Assembly: GCA_903880855.1 (NCBI GenBank)
Contig: CAIRQX010000081.1
Span: 1-48,151, forward strand
Direction: 5' to 3'
Source of the DNA: an uncultured Burkholderiales bacterium
GTDB lineage: Bacteria; Pseudomonadota; Gammaproteobacteria; Burkholderiales; Burkholderiaceae_C
Length of the DNA: 48,151 nt
Under the pieces are notes generated by a model. The model did no database searches and was not told the origin of the DNA. It worked only from the letters and a program-made list of their open reading frames with translations. Of the stretch, positions 20,001 to 29,198 are shown in pieces. The position numbers and the translations under genes were made by a program. Numbering within the stretch: the first letter of the stretch is position 1; every line of letters starts with the position of its first letter.

Positions 20001-20238
20001 GCAAGTGCGTTTGCGCCCTATTTTGATGACCACCTTGGCCATGATTTTTGGCATGATTCCTTTGGCATTTGCTATGACGGAGGGGTCAGAGCAGCGGGCG
20101 CCTATGGGTCAGGCTGTGATTGGCGGAGTGATCACCTCCTCCTTGCTTACCTTGGTTGTTGTACCCGTGGTGTATTGCTACCTAGATGATTTTGCCAATT
20201 GGATTCGCCGGAAATGGCATGCCCCCAAGCATGGCTAA
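17065..20238 (+). CDS. RND efflux permease (HAE1/AcrB-type)
   Basis: A 1057-residue inner-membrane proton-driven exporter with the usual 12 transmembrane segments and two large periplasmic loops. The proton-relay residues are present: Asp402-Asp403 in [12 protein letters not shown] and Lys942 in [11 protein letters not shown]. The length is typical of hydrophobe/amphiphile efflux RND pumps, and there is no heavy-metal signature in TM4. It is co-transcribed with the adaptor 21 bases upstream. Substrates cannot be predicted. The outer-membrane partner is probably the TolC-like protein encoded two genes downstream. Confidence 0.94.
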   Translation: MWFTKVSLKNPVFATMLMLAFVVLGLFSYQRLKIDQFPNIDLPVVVISTEYPGASPEIVESEVTKKVEEAVNSIAGINALTSRSYEGMSLVVVEFELAIDGRKGADDVREKVALMRPTLREEVKDPRILRFDPASRAVWSLAVLPGTSSMSAVELTNWTDQILKKRLQNVSGVGAVNVVGGTLREINIYLNPQAMESLGVSAEQISNAVATEANDMPVGSLRSLQQDRVIKVEGRMLRPEMFGDIIVARRATTPIRLSQLATIKDGAQEVENLALYNGQRTLLITIQKALDENTIEVVDNLNKAVAALKAELPKGVVLETVQDGSRPIRVGVENVRHTLVEGALLTILIVFLFLNSWRSTVITGLTLPIAIIGTFLFMYMFGFTINMVTLMALSLCVGLLIDDAIVVRENIVRHVQMGKAPYEAAMEGTQEIGLAVLATTFSIVAVFLPIGFMGGIIGKFFHEFGLTIVAAVLISMFVSFTLDPMLSSVWHDPSIEIQGKAAADQSSKAHWYDRTIAPITAFFAQSTQRLEALYQTTLRWSLKHKHATLGLAATIFVTSIFMVPLLGTEFVPKADFSETSVNFYTPVGSSLEATEAKAQQVEQIIREFPEVRYTLATINTGNANGKIYASIYIRLIDRNQRQRNVDEMTSLLRNRLQRVSGITVTHAGLLDSVGGTKQIEFSLLGPDLRELERLAQQVMVKVRPIPGLVDLDSSVKPNKPTVQVALQREAASDLGLTLGNIGNQLRILVEGKTVTNWLAPDDQTYNVKVRLAPNARDNIQDIERLPFIVGTATDGTPRVARLNQFAHVVEGTGPNQINRRNLMREVAINANVFNRSTGEVSGDIKKIMEDMVLPPGYRYQFSGSTKSMKESFDYAVSALVLAIVFIYMILASQFKSFLQPLALMTALPLTLIGVVLALLMFGSALSMFSIIGMVMLMGLVTKNAILLVDFAIRSREDKVRTDGSVQKGLPREEALLLAAQVRLRPILMTTLAMIFGMIPLAFAMTEGSEQRAPMGQAVIGGVITSSLLTLVVVPVVYCYLDDFANWIRRKWHAPKHG

Positions 20239-20303
20239 CCCCCACTATTGAGCGCCCGTTAAAATTTTATGCATTCAAACTATATAGTCCCCGGAGTCAC
20301 GCG

Positions 20304-20960
20304 ATGAACGCTTTAGAAAAAGCCCGCTTCAATATGGTCGAACAACAAATTCGCCCTTGGCAAGTTTTAGACCCTACTGTTTTGCACACACTGCAACATG
20401 TTGCGCGTGAAATATTTGTTCCTGCCGCCTACCAAGCGCTAGCCTATACAGATACCGACATTCCACTAGGTCACGGGCAAGCCATGGTTGCGCCTCGCAT
20501 AGATGCGCGCCTATTAAATGACTTAGCGATAACACCCACAGACAAAGTTCTAGAAATTGGAACTGGTAGCGGCTATCTCACAGCTTTACTGGCGGACCGT
20601 TCGCACCACGTGGTGAGTTTAGAGATCAACCCTGAATTGCATGCCAATGCACGTAAGAACTTGCAACGTGCTGGTATCAACAATGTGGATTTACGTTTGG
20701 CAGATGGCAGCGCGGGCGCAGCAGATACCGGCCCTTTTGATGCCATCGTGTTAGGTGGATCGGTTCATGCAGTTCCTCAAGAACTGCTAGAACAAATCAA
20801 GATCGGTGGTCGTTTGATCGCTATCGTAGGAGAAGATCCTGTGATGCAAGCCACTTTGTATACCCGCACCAGTGCAAGCGCCTGGGACCATCGCGCACTT
20901 TGGGACACCTCTGCCCCCCGCTTGCTAGGCTTTACTGAACCAAGTCGCTTTCACTTTTAA
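20304..20960 (+). CDS. pcm: Protein-L-isoaspartate O-methyltransferase-family protein
   Basis: A 218-residue SAM-dependent methyltransferase of the PCMT family, which repairs isoaspartyl residues in damaged proteins. The SAM motif LEIGTGSGYL is at residues 83-92. The N-terminal substrate motif reads GHGQAMVAPR, where authentic repair enzymes usually have Q-T-I/V-S, so activity on isoaspartate is doubtful. I chose the ATG at 20304 because GGAG lies just upstream; a longer frame would run back into the RND gene. It is followed nine bases later by a rhodanese gene. Confidence 0.85.
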   Translation: MNALEKARFNMVEQQIRPWQVLDPTVLHTLQHVAREIFVPAAYQALAYTDTDIPLGHGQAMVAPRIDARLLNDLAITPTDKVLEIGTGSGYLTALLADRSHHVVSLEINPELHANARKNLQRAGINNVDLRLADGSAGAADTGPFDAIVLGGSVHAVPQELLEQIKIGGRLIAIVGEDPVMQATLYTRTSASAWDHRALWDTSAPRLLGFTEPSRFHF

Positions 20961-20969
20961 ATCTGACAC

Positions 20970-21311
20970 ATGATCGATCAAATTCAACCCTCTCAACTGT
21001 CTGACTGGATCAGCAGCAAAGCCTCACTCGGCGCTACCGTTGTTCTGGATGTGCGCGAACCTTATGAAGTGCAGACTGCAAGTGTTACTGCTAACGGATT
21101 TGAGTTGCTCACTTTGCCAATGGGATCCGTTGTGGAGAAGTTATCTGAACTAGACAAAGACCGCCCGATCGCATGTCTATGTCACCATGGCAGTCGTAGC
21201 ATGCAAGTTGCAGCCTATCTGTCTAGCCAAGGTTTTACGCACTTAGCCAATATTGCTGGTGGTATCCATGCATGGTCTTCGGAAGTTGATCCCACTGTGC
21301 CCACCTATTGA
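20970..21311 (+). CDS. Rhodanese-like domain protein
   Basis: A 113-residue single-domain rhodanese. The active-site loop CHHGSRS places the catalytic cysteine at residue 71, followed by the family's RSMQVAAYLSSQGF helix and an AGGIHAW ending. Such proteins carry sulfane sulfur as a persulfide; the acceptor here is unknown. It lies nine bases after the methyltransferase gene and 16 before tolC. The same three-gene order recurs in Burkholderiales, which suggests a lasting link to the cell envelope rather than chance. Confidence 0.88.
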   Translation: MIDQIQPSQLSDWISSKASLGATVVLDVREPYEVQTASVTANGFELLTLPMGSVVEKLSELDKDRPIACLCHHGSRSMQVAAYLSSQGFTHLANIAGGIHAWSSEVDPTVPTY

Positions 21312-21327
21312 TTTTTGAAAGAATCAC

Positions 21328-22689
21328 ATGAAGATGTCTAGCAACTTATTTCGTCCCCTTCCTATCGCATTAGCGGCTATGTTGTCGTTTTCTGCGACTG
21401 TGCAAGCGCAGAGCTTGATTGACTTGTACGAGGTAGCACGCGGATATGACGCGTCTTTTATTTCGGCTAAGGCACAGTATGAGGCTAATTTGGCTAAGGC
21501 CAATCAGACGCTCGGTGGAATATTGCCGAATATCTCACTTGGCTCGACTGCTTCACGAACAAACGCATCTGTTTCCTACGATAAAGCACCTGCCTCAAAT
21601 GGAGAAAATACCTTTGGTGTTTATTCCGCCAACGTGACGATGACGCAACCCCTTTACCGTCCTGCTGTTTGGGCCACATACAAGCAAGGGGGTCGCCAAC
21701 TACTTCAAGCCACTGCGCAATTTGAAGCCGCAGAACAAGAACTCGTTGTTAGAGTAACGCAAACTTATTTTGATTTACTTTCTAGTCAAGACAGTCTTGA
21801 ATTCGTTAAAGCTCAGAAAAAAGCTGTTGCTGAGCAACTTGCCTCTGCCAAACGTAACTTTGAAGTAGGAACATCCACCATCACAGGTGTTCGAGATGCT
21901 CAAGCACGCTATGACTTAACGCACGCACAAGAAATTGCTGCTGAAAATGATGTGCGTATCAAAACACTGGCTCTTGGTTTAGCTGTTGGCAGGTCTGACA
22001 TAAGGGCTAAACCTTTGCGTGATAACTCTAAATTGATCGATCCTCCAAAAGATCCTATGGACACTTGGGTATCACAATCTGAAGTCATGAGTCCTATTGT
22101 TCGTCAGTCTCAGTTGGCACTTGATGTTGCCAAATTAGAGGTTGATAAAGCTTTTGCAGGTCACCTACCCACCCTAGACGGTTCAATCGTTTATGGTGGA
22201 ACTCGCAACTTTGGTGGTACATCCACGAGTCCGCTAACAACTACGGCTAGTAACCACGTTCTTAACCCTTCTGCAAGCCTAACGCTCAGCGTTCCACTTT
22301 TTGCTGGCCTCACCACGCAATACCGTATAAGAGAAACTAAAGCCCTAGAGCAGAAGGCCACAGCAGATTTTGACAACGCCAAGCGCACAGTAGCCCAAAA
22401 TACCCGATCAGCTTACCTAGGCTTAATTGCGGGTTTAAGCCAAGTAAAAGCATACGAAGCAGCCGAGGCATCGACCCAAAGTGCTTTAGATGCCAACAAG
22501 CTGGGCTACTCGGTTGGTGTGAATATTAATATTGACGTATTGAATTCACAAAGCCAGCTCTACCAAACAAAACGAGACTTAGCTAAAGCTCGATATGACG
22601 TACTAGTAGGAACCTTGAAATTAAGGCAAGCCACTGGAACCTTAACTCCACAAGACTTAGAACCCATAAACCAATTACTGGCGCCCTAA
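21328..22689 (+). CDS. tolC: TolC-family outer-membrane efflux protein
   Basis: A 453-residue outer-membrane channel of tripartite efflux and type I secretion systems. A signal peptide ends at about residue 27 (VQAQS). Two OEP repeats follow, each with long coiled-coil helices (VTQTYFDLLSSQDSLEF and TRSAYLGLIAGLSQVKAYEA) and a conserved GVNINIDVLNSQSQLYQTK near the end. It probably completes the RND pump encoded upstream but may also serve other pumps. Its stop codon overlaps the stop of convergent waaA by two bases. Confidence 0.92.
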   Translation: MKMSSNLFRPLPIALAAMLSFSATVQAQSLIDLYEVARGYDASFISAKAQYEANLAKANQTLGGILPNISLGSTASRTNASVSYDKAPASNGENTFGVYSANVTMTQPLYRPAVWATYKQGGRQLLQATAQFEAAEQELVVRVTQTYFDLLSSQDSLEFVKAQKKAVAEQLASAKRNFEVGTSTITGVRDAQARYDLTHAQEIAAENDVRIKTLALGLAVGRSDIRAKPLRDNSKLIDPPKDPMDTWVSQSEVMSPIVRQSQLALDVAKLEVDKAFAGHLPTLDGSIVYGGTRNFGGTSTSPLTTTASNHVLNPSASLTLSVPLFAGLTTQYRIRETKALEQKATADFDNAKRTVAQNTRSAYLGLIAGLSQVKAYEAAEASTQSALDANKLGYSVGVNINIDVLNSQSQLYQTKRDLAKARYDVLVGTLKLRQATGTLTPQDLEPINQLLAP

Positions 22690-24008
22690 ATTACTTGTAA
22701 ATAAGGTTTCAATGCTTGTACGGTGCGTTGGGTGGCACCTTTGTTCTTTTGTGTGAACGCAAGACAAGCTGAAACGTAGCTGTTTTCATCAGGTCCTGAG
22801 CAGACCAATTGCAATGCGGAGGTTACTGCTTGCGCCATGTCTTCCACACGAATCGCAGCGTCGGCCTGTAGCGCCAACTCAGCTGCCTCTGCGAAATTAA
22901 AGGTATGTGGTCCCATGATGACAGGGCAACCACAAGCAGTCGCTTCAATTAAGTTTTGACCACCAAGAGACATAAAGCTTCCGCCCAATAAGGCAACATC
23001 AGCCAAGCCGAAATAAAGTGACATCTCGCCCATGGAGTCACCCAGCCAGACCGTATCTACATTCGCTTCGCCTATTTGATCAGGGCCATCTATCCATTCG
23101 CTACGACGCGATAGTTTCCACCCTCTGCTTTGGATTGCTTGCGCGACTTCATCAAATCGTTGCGGATGTCTTGGCACAACCAACCAATGGACTGCATGCA
23201 CATGCTCTTGACCATCGACTGGATTTTCTTTTAAGGCTTGTAATGCATCTAGCCATAAGTCTTCCTCACCCTCGCGTGAGCTGGCCAATAAAACTACTGG
23301 TCGGGTAAAGTTTTTACTCCATAGCAATGCTTGCGCCAACAAAACAGGATTTGGTTGTGCATCGAATTTCACATTACCCACTACTTCCATGACAGGAGCA
23401 CCTAGAAGTTCTAACCGCTTGGCGTCATCTGGTGTTTGCGCCCAAACTCCGTTAAGTCCAGCGTATGCGGGGCCGGATAACCAAGCGAGACCTTGTGCGC
23501 TTCGCATGCTTTTCTCACTCATGCGGGCATTAACCAACACCATAGGAATATTTTCAAGTTTGCATTGCGTAACCCAGTTAGGCCATACCTCTGTTTCGAG
23601 CACTACAGCTAAGTTTGGTTGAAAGTGCTTAAGGAATTTCTGCACGATGGCTGGCGTATCCCAAGGCTGCCAAACTTGTGCGTCACCCTCTTTCAACATA
23701 GATGCACCTAAAGCTCGACCTGTAGCTGTGCCATGGGTTAAGACAATCCGTATGTTGGGATATTCACCACGCAAAGCATGAAGTAAAACTTCTGCTGCAC
23801 GCGTTTCGCCTAGTGATACTGCATGCACCCAAATGCAATTTTTGGGAGTTTTTTCTTCATGTTTAGCAGTATTGAGTAGATGTGCGTAAGTTCCAAATCT
23901 CTCCTCGATATGTTCTAAGTAGCCTGGCTCTTTCAATCCACGTCTACGTAACTTGCTACGCAACAAGGGTTGTATTGCCCACATCAACCAAGAGTACACA
24001 CTGTGCAT
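22686..24008 (-). CDS. waaA: 3-deoxy-D-manno-octulosonic acid (Kdo) transferase
   Basis: A 440-residue glycosyltransferase that adds Kdo from CMP-Kdo to lipid IVA at the inner membrane, starting the LPS core. An N-terminal hydrophobic helix is followed by HAVSLGETRAAEVLL, LTHGTATGRA and VLETEVWPN, all WaaA hallmarks; the C-terminal half has LLGGSFMSLGGQNLIEA and GPHTFNF. I chose the ATG at 24008 because it overlaps the waaC stop as TGATG, a coupling arrangement; a start 30 bases upstream would lengthen the overlap. Third gene of a leftward envelope operon. Confidence 0.94.
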   Translation of the reverse strand: MHSVYSWLMWAIQPLLRSKLRRRGLKEPGYLEHIEERFGTYAHLLNTAKHEEKTPKNCIWVHAVSLGETRAAEVLLHALRGEYPNIRIVLTHGTATGRALGASMLKEGDAQVWQPWDTPAIVQKFLKHFQPNLAVVLETEVWPNWVTQCKLENIPMVLVNARMSEKSMRSAQGLAWLSGPAYAGLNGVWAQTPDDAKRLELLGAPVMEVVGNVKFDAQPNPVLLAQALLWSKNFTRPVVLLASSREGEEDLWLDALQALKENPVDGQEHVHAVHWLVVPRHPQRFDEVAQAIQSRGWKLSRRSEWIDGPDQIGEANVDTVWLGDSMGEMSLYFGLADVALLGGSFMSLGGQNLIEATACGCPVIMGPHTFNFAEAAELALQADAAIRVEDMAQAVTSALQLVCSGPDENSYVSACLAFTQKNKGATQRTVQALKPYLQVI

Positions 24009-25009
24009 CACGCCACGCACTCCTGCCATAGAGACCAAACGGCTTCTACCGTGGGAGTGGGGAAGTCGACAACACTTTGTTGGCGAATCTTTTCATTAGC
24101 TTTACCAACAGGTCCTGTGCGCCATGCCGTGGCAAAGTTATAAATTTGTACATGCGGCAGGTTCAAGGCAACTGCAATATGGCTTAGACCACTATCGACA
24201 CCTATCACGCCTGCAGTGGACGACATAGCTTGCATCAATTTATCGATCGTCATCCGTGGCCACACTATGGCTTTAGGAATCATTTCTGCCATGGCGACGC
24301 TGCGCAAGCGCTCTTCTTCGTTGCCGTGCGGCAAGACGATTTGGTAGCCAGCATTAGACAAACGTATACCTAGTTCATGCCAGTTTGTTAAAGGCCACTC
24401 TTTATCAGCACGGGAGGTACCATGAACAAACACCACTGTCTTTTTGTCGTTATGAATACTTTGCTCAATATTGAGGCCATATCCCAATATTGACGGCACT
24501 TCATATTTCAGCGCGCTAGCGCAAACGACTCGACCACGCGTCATGGCATGCGTATGCTGCTCTAAATCGATGGCCACATCGGCGACCCATCGTGTAGGAC
24601 GTTCATAAGCTGATCCATCGGTTGCATTTGCCATGGCGTATCGCTTACCTTTGGCTGAAGTACGCGCTAACCAAGTCACCAGTGCAGATTTGGTTAAGCC
24701 TTGTAAATCGATGATGGCGTCGTAGCGCTGTTGTTGTAATTCAGTTAAGAAGGCACGCCACTGAATTCGCGTTTCTGGAGCCCATATATTTTTTCGCCAA
24801 TAGCGTAGATCACATGCAATCACACGATGGACAGCTGAACACGCTTTGACAATTGGGGCAAAACTAGGTTCGACAACCCAATCAATTTGTGCATTCGGGA
24901 AATTAGCCTGAATATCCATAGCAGCCGGCAAGGTATGAACCACATCGCCCAAAGACGAGAGTTTCACCACCAAAACCCTAAGGGGTGCAGTGACTGACTC
25001 AACCTTCAA
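24008..25009 (-). CDS. waaC: Lipopolysaccharide heptosyltransferase I
   Basis: A 333-residue GT9 glycosyltransferase that transfers the first L-glycero-D-manno-heptose to Kdo2-lipid A. The N-terminus reads LRVLVVKLSSLGDVVHTLPA, the family signature. FVHGTSRADKEWP and GVDSGLSHIAVAL form the donor site in the C-terminal half. Its start overlaps the stop of the sugar-phosphate mutase (ATGA), and its stop overlaps the waaA start, so three envelope genes are translated as a coupled set. Confidence 0.94.
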   Translation of the reverse strand: MKVESVTAPLRVLVVKLSSLGDVVHTLPAAMDIQANFPNAQIDWVVEPSFAPIVKACSAVHRVIACDLRYWRKNIWAPETRIQWRAFLTELQQQRYDAIIDLQGLTKSALVTWLARTSAKGKRYAMANATDGSAYERPTRWVADVAIDLEQHTHAMTRGRVVCASALKYEVPSILGYGLNIEQSIHNDKKTVVFVHGTSRADKEWPLTNWHELGIRLSNAGYQIVLPHGNEEERLRSVAMAEMIPKAIVWPRMTIDKLMQAMSSTAGVIGVDSGLSHIAVALNLPHVQIYNFATAWRTGPVGKANEKIRQQSVVDFPTPTVEAVWSLWQECVA

Positions 25010-26406
25010 TGCGCAGCCTCTTGAAATTGCGCATCGGGTTTGACGGTACGCAACAAGACCAACATATCTTTCTCAATGCGAGACAAGGCTTCAGGCGTAT
25101 GCCCTTCAAATCGCAACACCAAAACAGGCGTGGTGTTGGAGGCGCGGATCAAACCGAAACCGTCGATCCAGTCAATACGCAATCCATCGATAGCGCAAAC
25201 TTCAGGGCTGAAAGCAGGCGATGGCAAATTGCCAGTAGCTACCAACTCAAGCAGCGCAGCACTCACACGGTGTGGCTCTCCTTCTGAACACGCCACATTA
25301 AGCTCAGGAGTAGAAAAACTAGTAGGCAAGGCATTGAGCACAACACTCGCATCACCGCTTTTGCTCACGATTTCTAACAAACGGCAACCTGCATAGGTAC
25401 CGTCGTCAAAACCAAACCAACGCTCTTTGAAAAAGACATGACCGCTCATCTCTCCGCCCAAAGGCGAGTTGATTTCTTTCATCTTGGCTTTGATCAAAGA
25501 ATGGCCTGTTTTGAACATCAGAGGCTCACCGCCAGCCTCTCTAATCGCAGGGGCTAAGCGTTGCGAGCATTTCACATCAAACACAATCGTTCCACCTGGC
25601 ACACGCGACAGCACATCTTGCGCGAACAATGCCATTTGGCGATCTGGAAAAATAATGTTGCCGTCTTTGGTCACGATGCCCAAACGGTCGCCATCACCAT
25701 CGAACGCCAGACCTATTTCAGCATCACTATTTTTTAAAGCGTGCAATAGATCTTTTAAGTTGTCGAGTTTGCTGGGGTCTGGATGGTGGTTAGGAAAATT
25801 ACCATCCACTTCACTGAATAGCTCGATCACCTCACACCCAATTGCACGGAATATGGAGGGAGCGGTAGCACCTGCAATGCCGTTGCCGCAATCGACAACG
25901 ATTTTCATGGGTCGTTGTAAACGAATATCGCTGACGATGCGCGCTTGGTAATCTGCGGTCACATCGACTTGCTTGACGCTTCCGCCAGATTTCAACACCC
26001 AGGTTTCGTTTTGCATGATGGTGCGCAAGGTTTGGATTTCATCGCCATATATTGCGCGACCACCCAATACCATTTTGAAACCGTTGTAGTCTTTGGGGTT
26101 GTGGCTTCCTGTGACTTGGATGCCACTGGCGCACAAGGTGCTTGCAGCAAAGTACAACATGGGGGTTGTGACTGCGCCAATATCAATGACTTGCATGCCC
26201 ACATCTACCAACCCGCGAATCAAGGCTTGCGACAAAGCAGGGCCGCTGAGTCGCCCATCTCGCCCAACCGCCACCACTGTTTCGCCATGGGCCGCAGCAT
26301 GCGTGCCAAATGCGTGGCCTAGGTGATAGGCAACTTCTTCAGTTAGCGTAGAAGGAACGACACCACGTATGTCGTAAGCTTTGAATATAGAAGGATTAAC
26401 TTGCAT
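25006..26406 (-). CDS. Phosphomannomutase/phosphoglucomutase
   Basis: A 466-residue alpha-D-phosphohexomutase of the AlgC/ManB type that interconverts hexose 1- and 6-phosphates for surface-polysaccharide precursors. The phosphoserine loop TGSHNPKDYNGFK has the active Ser at residue 101. The metal loop DGDGDR is at 236-241, the sugar-binding loop GEMSGH follows, and the phosphate-binding C-terminal domain contains RASNTTPVLVLRFEG. The length fits AlgC. It is the first gene of the leftward operon with waaC and waaA, and is divergent from ogt across 85 bases. Confidence 0.92.
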   Translation of the reverse strand: MQVNPSIFKAYDIRGVVPSTLTEEVAYHLGHAFGTHAAAHGETVVAVGRDGRLSGPALSQALIRGLVDVGMQVIDIGAVTTPMLYFAASTLCASGIQVTGSHNPKDYNGFKMVLGGRAIYGDEIQTLRTIMQNETWVLKSGGSVKQVDVTADYQARIVSDIRLQRPMKIVVDCGNGIAGATAPSIFRAIGCEVIELFSEVDGNFPNHHPDPSKLDNLKDLLHALKNSDAEIGLAFDGDGDRLGIVTKDGNIIFPDRQMALFAQDVLSRVPGGTIVFDVKCSQRLAPAIREAGGEPLMFKTGHSLIKAKMKEINSPLGGEMSGHVFFKERWFGFDDGTYAGCRLLEIVSKSGDASVVLNALPTSFSTPELNVACSEGEPHRVSAALLELVATGNLPSPAFSPEVCAIDGLRIDWIDGFGLIRASNTTPVLVLRFEGHTPEALSRIEKDMLVLLRTVKPDAQFQEAAH

Positions 26407-26491
26407 CCTCTAATTTTAGGTGGCATTTGACTGACACAGAAGCGACCCAAAATGCAGGCATTCATGTCTTCATACTCTTTATGATGCCACT

Positions 26492-26989
26492 ATGAACTTT
26501 CCAACTTCTACCGTCTACACCAAAATGACCAGCCCTCTAGGCACAGTCATCTTGTCGGCAACGGATATGGGGCTTTCTGGGATTTGGTTTGATGGGCAAA
26601 AACATTTGCCGCCATTTAAAAGTTGGAAACCCTCCTCGAACAACGCTTATTTGTTACAAGCACAAGATTCTTTGCAAGCCTATTTCGCTAAACAAACCAA
26701 GCGTTTTGAAATGCCTCTAGATTTGCACGCGGGCACTGTATTTCAACAACAGGTATGGCTGGCTTTATTAAAAATCCCTTACGGTAGAACTGTTACCTAT
26801 AACGAGATTAGCCAATACATTGGCGCACCCACATCGGTACGTGCTGTGGCTGGTGCTGTTGGTCGCAATCCCCTGAGCATCATGGTGCCATGTCATCGCG
26901 TGATTGGAAGCAATGGCACGTTAACTGGCTATGCAGGCGGGCTTGATCGCAAATTGGCTTTGCTTACCTTAGAAGGCGCTGCTTATTAA
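26492..26989 (+). CDS. ogt: Methylated-DNA--protein-cysteine S-methyltransferase
   Basis: A 165-residue suicide DNA-repair protein that removes O6-methylguanine lesions. The acceptor cysteine is residue 134 in MVPCHRVIGSNG. The DNA-binding helix-turn-helix with YNEISQYIGAPTSVRAVAGAVGRNP and the Asn hinge precede it. The length matches single-domain Ogt. It is divergent from the mutase operon; the next gene starts 93 bases downstream, probably from its own promoter. Confidence 0.95.
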   Translation: MNFPTSTVYTKMTSPLGTVILSATDMGLSGIWFDGQKHLPPFKSWKPSSNNAYLLQAQDSLQAYFAKQTKRFEMPLDLHAGTVFQQQVWLALLKIPYGRTVTYNEISQYIGAPTSVRAVAGAVGRNPLSIMVPCHRVIGSNGTLTGYAGGLDRKLALLTLEGAAY

Positions 26990-27082
26990 GGTATCGGCTA
27001 TTACTTTGACCGAATTATCAAATCTATTTTTCAATGCATCATCTTTCTTAATCTTTTCTAGTTTTTCTTTTAGGAGTTCATC

Positions 27083-27955
27083 TTGCGTATCGCCACCTAT
27101 CGCCATAACAACACCCGCCATGTCGGCCGCGTTTCATCTGACGGCTTGCATGTTCAAGCCTTTGAGGTCAGTGCAGCTATTGCACATCACGGCGCATTGC
27201 GCTTGCTTGAAACTGTAGTTGCAGGTGGCCAGTGGCCTACTGTGTCTAACCAACAGCTTGCAGTAAGAGATGTACTCCTTGAAGCCCCTATACCTGTCCC
27301 TCGACGCAATATCTGGTGCGTAGGTCGCAACTACCACGAACATGCCAAAGAGTTATCTACCTCGGTATTCAAGGATAGCAACACCAACACACAAGCTTGG
27401 CCTATTGTTTTCACCAAAGTGCCTGAGTGCGTTGTTGGACCTTTTGACGCAGTGCATTTACCTGGCGCGCAAGTGTCTGAACAAATCGACTACGAAGCCG
27501 AACTTGCCGTCATCATTGGCAAAGGCGGCAAAAACATCACGGCCGCAGACGCCATGCAACATGTTTTCGGATACACGATCGTCAACGATGTGACCGCACG
27601 CGATGTGCAGATGCGTCACCAACAATGGGATATGGGTAAATCTTTCGACACCTTCTGCCCCATGGGCCCTTGGATGGTCACTGCTGATGAACTAGATGGC
27701 ACGCACACGCGTGTTCGCTGTGTTGTCAATGGTGAGCCGCGTCAAGACGGACCTACCGAGAATATGATTTTTGATATTCCTACCTTGATTGAAACCATCT
27801 CACGCGGCATCACACTTTTTCCTGGCGATATCATCGCCACCGGAACTCCAGCCGGCGTAGGCATGGGCCTCAAACCACCTCGCTACTTAAAAACGGGTGA
27901 CGTCGTTCGGGTGGAGATTGATGGCATCGGGCATATTGAAAACAAGTTCGTCTAA
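27083..27955 (+). CDS. Fumarylacetoacetate hydrolase-family protein
   Basis: A 290-residue FAH-superfamily enzyme, a metal-dependent C-C hydrolase or decarboxylase used in catabolism of aromatic or keto acids. The carboxylate metal ligands lie in DYEAELAVIIGK. The second half has VNDVTARDVQMRHQQW, GKSFDTFCPMGPW and IIATGTPAGVGMG. The start is a TTG at 27083, with AGGAG at 27071-27075 seven bases before it; no ATG lies near the conserved N-terminus. The substrate is not readable. It is followed by a Bug-type binding protein, a common pairing in this group. Confidence 0.9.
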   Translation: MRIATYRHNNTRHVGRVSSDGLHVQAFEVSAAIAHHGALRLLETVVAGGQWPTVSNQQLAVRDVLLEAPIPVPRRNIWCVGRNYHEHAKELSTSVFKDSNTNTQAWPIVFTKVPECVVGPFDAVHLPGAQVSEQIDYEAELAVIIGKGGKNITAADAMQHVFGYTIVNDVTARDVQMRHQQWDMGKSFDTFCPMGPWMVTADELDGTHTRVRCVVNGEPRQDGPTENMIFDIPTLIETISRGITLFPGDIIATGTPAGVGMGLKPPRYLKTGDVVRVEIDGIGHIENKFV

Positions 27956-28046
27956 AAACATTGGCTTGTTAATGCATGCACATATTTGTTTGATCAAGTA
28001 AGCATGATCTACTTAACCCGTATTACTTAATAATTTGGAGACAACT

Positions 28047-29072
28047 ATGCCTTACCTCAAAAATCAAATAAGAACCCAACTGGCAAACTTTTGGACCTTG
28101 AAGCAATGCTTGCTATTTGCTTTTCTCTGCATGGCAAGCGTATGGTTTATTTCTCCAAGCTTTGCACAAGATGACTACCCTAGCAAAACCGTCACCATGG
28201 TGGTTCCGTTTCCTCCGGGTGGTGTAGCAGACGTTGTGGGTCGCCCTGTTGCCGAGGCCATGGGCAGATACCTCAAACAAACCGTCATCATCGAAAACAA
28301 AAGTGGTGCAGGCGGTGGCATTGGTATGGCGCAAGTTGCCAAGTCCAAAGCAGATGGCTACACGGTTTTGATGGCCTTGTCTTCTATTGTTGTTCTACCC
28401 GAAGCAGACAAAGTGCTGCAGCGCAATCCAATGTTCCAGTTGGATCAGCTCAAGCCCATTGCTCGTTTTACAGCGGACCCCACCGTACTTGTAGTCCGCG
28501 CGGATAGTCCTTGGAAGACCTATGCTGAATTTGTTGCGTATGTCAAAGCTAACCCAGCAAAGATCTCGTTTGGCTCTTCGGGTAACTATGGCACCATGCA
28601 TGTACCGATGGAACAACTTAAAGCGGCAACATCAACATTCATGTTGCATGTCCCATACACAGGCGCAGCTCCTGCTGTGATGGGTTTGTTAGCGGGACAA
28701 ATTGAAGCGCTATCCACAGGCCCTGCCAGCGTGGTGCAGCAAATCAAAGCCGGCAAATTGCGCGCATTGGCACATTGGGGCGATGGGCGCTTGAGCAGCT
28801 TGCCCGATGTTCCTAGTTTGAAAGAGTTGGGCGTACCGATTGCATACGCGCAATGGTCTGGTTTATTTGTTCCAGCTAATACACCCGCACCAGTTGTCGA
28901 AAAACTCCGCCAAGCCGCCAAATTTGTAGCGCAAGACGCCCGCGCTAACCAAGCTATGGCAGCAGCTGGCACCTCGTTTATGTTTCAAGACTCACCTGAG
29001 TTTGAACGCTATGTGACAGGGGATGCCAAGGATATGGCGAAGTTGGTACAGAGGATTGGGAAGGTGGACTAA
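28047..29072 (+). CDS. Bug-family (TctC-like) periplasmic substrate-binding protein
   Basis: A 341-residue extracytoplasmic solute receptor of the tripartite tricarboxylate transporter family. A signal peptide with a hydrophobic core ends at about residue 40 (PSFAQD). The mature protein starts YPSKTVTMVVPFPPGG and contains PVAEAMGRYLKQTVIIENKSGAGG, both Bug hallmarks. The ATG at 28047 has GGAG upstream. No TctA or TctB membrane gene is nearby, so this is an orphan receptor, as is usual in Burkholderiales. The ligand is probably a carboxylate. Confidence 0.93.
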   Translation: MPYLKNQIRTQLANFWTLKQCLLFAFLCMASVWFISPSFAQDDYPSKTVTMVVPFPPGGVADVVGRPVAEAMGRYLKQTVIIENKSGAGGGIGMAQVAKSKADGYTVLMALSSIVVLPEADKVLQRNPMFQLDQLKPIARFTADPTVLVVRADSPWKTYAEFVAYVKANPAKISFGSSGNYGTMHVPMEQLKAATSTFMLHVPYTGAAPAVMGLLAGQIEALSTGPASVVQQIKAGKLRALAHWGDGRLSSLPDVPSLKELGVPIAYAQWSGLFVPANTPAPVVEKLRQAAKFVAQDARANQAMAAAGTSFMFQDSPEFERYVTGDAKDMAKLVQRIGKVD

Positions 29073-29163
29073 CTTATTTTCGGAAATAGCTTCCACAATC
29101 TTTAAATATTAATACATTTTATTTAATTTATATCTATAATTCGATGGAATTTAATTTTATGCA

Positions 29164-29196
29164 GTAACAATTTTTTATTTTTTGTAGTTACAATTT
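29164..29196. promoter_or_regulatory. Direct/inverted repeat ahead of the toxin-antitoxin genes
   Basis: GTAACAATTT (29164-29173) and GTTACAATTT (29187-29196) match in nine of ten positions and lie immediately before the toxin start. GTAAC and GTTAC are also each other's reverse complement. This could be the operator bound by the antitoxin or toxin complex, but AT-rich DNA makes chance matches likely. Confidence 0.3.
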
Positions 29197-29198
29197 AT

